Source: a virus. From it: a stretch of DNA of 39,392 nucleotides. Positions 37,380 to 39,392 of the stretch are shown piece after piece. The stretch spans positions 1 to 39,392 of IMG/VR virus record IMGVR_UViG_3300019867_000002, one strand, 5' to 3'. The translations under genes and the position numbers were made by a program. Under the pieces are notes generated by a model. It was not told the origin of the DNA and made no database searches. It was given only the letters and a program-made list of their open reading frames with translations. Positions within the stretch are counted from its first letter, which is position 1, and every line of letters starts with the position of its first letter.

Positions 37380-37884
37380 AATTTGAATATAGTTTTTCCA
37401 TTTCTGGTGTTATTGAATAATGTTTTTTTATAGCTTCGATTGTTGCTTTTGCTTTATAAGCCGTTTCAAAATTAGCTTCTGTAAAGTCAGGTTTCGCTTT
37501 TACTTCTGGTCTTATTGGTTGAATTCTTACACCATCCGTAATTGCTCCCATCATTTTTACATTGTGGTCAACAAACAATTCAACAATCATTCCTTTCCAA
37601 TTCTCAATTAAATGACAATCTTTGCCTACGTAACCATCTTTTTTAGCGAATCCGGCAAGTATTTTACTGTTTGTAGAGTTTAGCTTAAGCGGTTTAATAT
37701 CCTGCATAAAATAGCAAAATACGCCATTCATTTTAGTTCCTGACACATCAACACCTTCTTCATATTTTACTTCCTTAATTTGGAATATAAGTTTTTTACC
37801 TTCGCTTTCTAATGCATCCAAATCGGCACTTGCAAGGTGGGTTGATTTCCTGAACTTTCGCCAGTCTGTTTTTTGTTCTTCCAT
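37369..37884 (-). CDS. Probable ssDNA-binding/recombination partner of the exonuclease
   Basis: A 171-residue protein, beta-rich in the middle (YFMQDIKPLKLNSTNSKIL; WKGMIVELFVDHNVKMMG; VRIQPIRP), a pattern I associate with phage OB-fold-like proteins next to YqaJ exonucleases. The adjacent, overlapping gene order supports a recombination role. The exact family is not certain. Confidence 0.55.
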   Translation of the reverse strand: MEEQKTDWRKFRKSTHLASADLDALESEGKKLIFQIKEVKYEEGVDVSGTKMNGVFCYFMQDIKPLKLNSTNSKILAGFAKKDGYVGKDCHLIENWKGMIVELFVDHNVKMMGAITDGVRIQPIRPEVKAKPDFTEANFETAYKAKATIEAIKKHYSITPEMEKLYSNYGK

Positions 37885-37901
37885 TATTTCTATTTTAGGG
37901 T

Positions 37902-38051
37902 TTAAATTATTTTACTGAATGAATAGGTTGTTGAAAAGAAGCCACGATTTTTGTTTGTTAGTGCCCATCCGTCACTTGCAAGTTTATCTATTATTTTTCG
38001 TGCTTTTTTAATCTTCCAATTATAGACAACTGTAAATATTGGTATGTCCAT
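37902..38051 (-). CDS. Small protein, 49 residues
   Basis: ATG at 38049-38051, stop TAA at 37902-37904. Basic, with KKARKIIDKLASDGWAL in the middle. It fits between neighbours with spacing of 1-17 bases. Function unknown. Confidence 0.55.
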   Translation of the reverse strand: MDIPIFTVVYNWKIKKARKIIDKLASDGWALTNKNRGFFSTTYSFSKII

Positions 38052-38052
38052 G

Positions 38053-38589
38053 TTAGTCGATTATTTTCATTCCTAATTGTTTTTCGGCTTCTTGTCTTGC
38101 TATTGTTCGTCTTAAATAACCCCATCTACCATCTCTAAATATAGCGTACATTCCCCACCATAAAATACAAGGCTTTGGATTAAGTCTATAACTGTCCGAT
38201 TCTTTTGAATCTCCGTCCGTTCCGTTTGGTGTAGTAAAATAAACTTCACCTGTAAAACCTCTTTTAATAGATTCTTCTTTAAGAAGTTCCAATACTTCTT
38301 CTTGAGTAGCTTCTTCCCAAACTCCTAGACAACACTTTTCTATGCTTTCTTTTGTGATTATTGCATCATTCCATTGTCCACAACTAGAAATACCACACAT
38401 GCTTTCTTCTCCTGAATAAAAAGCAAAAGTACCTATATAACTTTTATACCATTTACTAACTTGAAACTCTTGCTTAAAAGCATCAGGAAACAAATCTTGT
38501 AATGTTTGTTTAGTCGCTCCTAAACGAGGTTGTTTTTTTATGTATTCGTTAATCTGCTCCTTAGTTATTTCGTATTTTCTCATAATCAT
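38053..38589 (-). CDS. Unknown protein, 178 residues
   Basis: Mixed alpha/beta; contains CGISSCGQW and CCLGVW Cys clusters, and a Trp-rich end (PCILWWGMYAIFRDGRWGYLRRT). No known motif. It overlaps the upstream gene by 29 bases. Confidence 0.55.
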   Translation of the reverse strand: MIMRKYEITKEQINEYIKKQPRLGATKQTLQDLFPDAFKQEFQVSKWYKSYIGTFAFYSGEESMCGISSCGQWNDAIITKESIEKCCLGVWEEATQEEVLELLKEESIKRGFTGEVYFTTPNGTDGDSKESDSYRLNPKPCILWWGMYAIFRDGRWGYLRRTIARQEAEKQLGMKIID

Positions 38590-38785
38590 ATTTATTTATC
38601 TGGTTAAAATTTGCTCTGAATACTTTTACCTGTTGTTTAATTTCTTTGGCGTAGTGGGTTGTTGTTTGTATTGTTGTTATTGCGCCATTTTTAGACACTA
38701 TCATTATACGCAACGACTTTCTGTACAATCGCTTTGATTTCTTTCGGATTTGCGCTCCGTAGTGCGTGAATATTTCTGGGTTCAT
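38561..38785 (-). CDS. Small basic protein, 74 residues
   Basis: Read from the ATG 38783-38785; a TTG ten codons earlier is unlikely. Strongly basic (IRKKSKRLYRKSLRIMIV), so nucleic-acid or membrane contact is plausible. It lies two bases after the 55-residue gene. Confidence 0.5.
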   Translation of the reverse strand: MNPEIFTHYGAQIRKKSKRLYRKSLRIMIVSKNGAITTIQTTTHYAKEIKQQVKVFRANFNQINKYDYEKIRNN

Positions 38786-38787
38786 GG

Positions 38788-38955
38788 TTAATAATCTTCT
38801 GTGTGAAATTTCCAATGATCTAATTCTTCCTGCAAATTTATAATCATTAATTTTCTGTTTTTGTTATAAAACACACCTTCTTCTTCGGATATATCTTCAC
38901 CCATTTGTAGCTTTGTGTCGATGTGCCATATTTTACTTATATCTTGTTCGTTCAT
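38788..38955 (-). CDS. Small acidic protein, 55 residues
   Basis: ATG at 38953-38955, stop TAA at 38788-38790. Acidic and helical (DISEEEGVFY; NLQEELDHWKF). Tight spacing to both neighbours supports it. Function unknown. Confidence 0.6.
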   Translation of the reverse strand: MNEQDISKIWHIDTKLQMGEDISEEEGVFYNKNRKLMIINLQEELDHWKFHTEDY

Positions 38956-38961
38956 AACTTC

Positions 38962-39186
38962 TTAATTAAGTTGACTTATATTATTTTCTACAGCCTTTAT
39001 AATCGCATTCACATTCGGCATTTTGACCGAGTTCGATTTATTCACATAGTCGTTGAATTGGTGTTGATAAACTTCATTAAGGCTCTGAATCCAAACAAAA
39101 GTATCTGAATCGCCAGTATAAGTATTTTCTAATCTATACTGATTAAAATCTCGGTAACTTGGTGTAATAACAGCTATTGTTTTCAT
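38962..39186 (-). CDS. Unknown protein, 74 residues
   Basis: It begins MKTIAVITPSYRDFNQY, like the first strand of a Rossmann-type fold, and has an aromatic centre (DTFVWIQSLNEVYQHQF). It starts 1 base after the stop of the 71-residue gene that crosses the join. Function unknown. Confidence 0.55.
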   Translation of the reverse strand: MKTIAVITPSYRDFNQYRLENTYTGDSDTFVWIQSLNEVYQHQFNDYVNKSNSVKMPNVNAIIKAVENNISQLN

Positions 39187-39187
39187 G

Positions 39188-39392
39188 TTACACTATTTTA
39201 TCAAGTTTATAATGATTCTTAACATGACTTATATTTTCAGGGTTTTTAAAATGCAATGATGTTTCGTGCAATGCTTCAGCAACTTTTTGTTTAGCAAATG
39301 CAATCATTAACTCCTGAGTTGAAACGTTTTCATTTTCATGCAACAATTTCATGTACATTTCATTTGCTGTAATTGGTGTTGGTTTTACTTTT
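39188..39392 (-). CDS. Small protein, C-terminal part (gene begins at window start)
   Basis: Continues the gene that starts at 145 in the other repeat copy; stop TAA at 39188-39190. The C-terminal end is ENISHVKNHYKLDKIV. Joined length 71 residues. No recognised domain. Confidence 0.7.
   Translation of the reverse strand, partial: KVKPTPITANEMYMKLLHENENVSTQELMIAFAKQKVAEALHETSLHFKNPENISHVKNHYKLDKIV
39259..39392. repeat. Terminal direct repeat, right copy
   Basis: Matches 1-134 with one difference (39266 G versus position 8 C). See the left copy. In this copy the small gene reads on without a break into 39188, so this version of the variant base may be the correct one. Confidence 0.95.

Noticed and set aside
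1-39392. CRISPR array, tRNA genes, insertion sequences, reverse transcriptase/diversity-generating element
   Set aside because: I looked for regular repeats, tRNA T-arm patterns, transposase motifs and an RT and saw none; a tRNAscan or profile search could still find a diverged example.

Overview
This window looks like the complete genome of a tailed bacteriophage (siphovirus type, class Caudoviricetes) of a Bacteroidota host, most likely Flavobacterium or a close relative. The reasons are: a very AT-rich sequence; no Shine-Dalgarno sites but A-rich leaders before start codons; several promoters of the Bacteroidota form (TTG, 18-20 bases, TAnnTTTG); a virion protein with a Bacteroidota-style signal peptide; and many proteins of families I know from Flavobacteriia phages. 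The first 134 bases recur at the end (39259-39392) with one mismatch, and one 71-residue gene reads through the join. The molecule is therefore circular, circularly permuted or terminally redundant, with about 39258 unique bases. Every gene I can support lies on the minus strand, so transcription runs from high to low coordinates and continues across the join.

In transcription order: (1) An early operon starts at an XRE-type repressor (169-444, promoter 468-497), crosses the join and runs from 39186 to 35965. It carries a YqaJ/lambda-type exonuclease with a partner protein, a NUMOD1-like protein, a small HTH protein and many small unknowns, and ends at a terminator at 35933-35958. (2) A second early operon starts at promoter 35856-35885 with another XRE protein and an AP2-domain protein. 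It holds a run of small genes, then a structured leader (32278-32361) and an SF2 helicase, and ends at terminator 30586-30619. (3) A replication operon starts at promoter 30348-30376 and passes through a pseudoknot-capable terminator hairpin. It encodes an HNH/NUMOD-like protein, a primase-helicase, a VRR-NUC nuclease and small genes. (4) A set of accessory genes runs from promoter 25960-25989 to terminator 23117-23141 and includes a DUF6527 protein.

(5) Late genes start at a near-leaderless promoter (23089-23119): glycosyltransferase, small and large terminase, tail proteins, tape measure and small genes, ending at terminator 11949-11977. (6) A second late unit starts at a candidate promoter at 11902-11937: ClpP-type head protease (with a probable nested scaffold), major capsid protein, portal, connector-like protein, two paralogous virion proteins, a sialidase-like fibre, three membrane proteins including a likely holin, and a GH24 lysozyme, ending at terminator 540-570. 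The tail genes come before the head genes, which is unusual. No integrase or transposase is visible, although there are two XRE regulators.

The most unusual signals are not genes. The first is an RNA element at 30252-30342 whose terminator loop is exactly complementary to a segment near the predicted 5' end. The second is a three-hairpin leader at 32278-32361 with a 7-base loop-loop match. The third is a strong local excess of the word GGWCC: 22 copies by eye in about 4.9 kb of replication genes, against about 10 in the remaining 34 kb.
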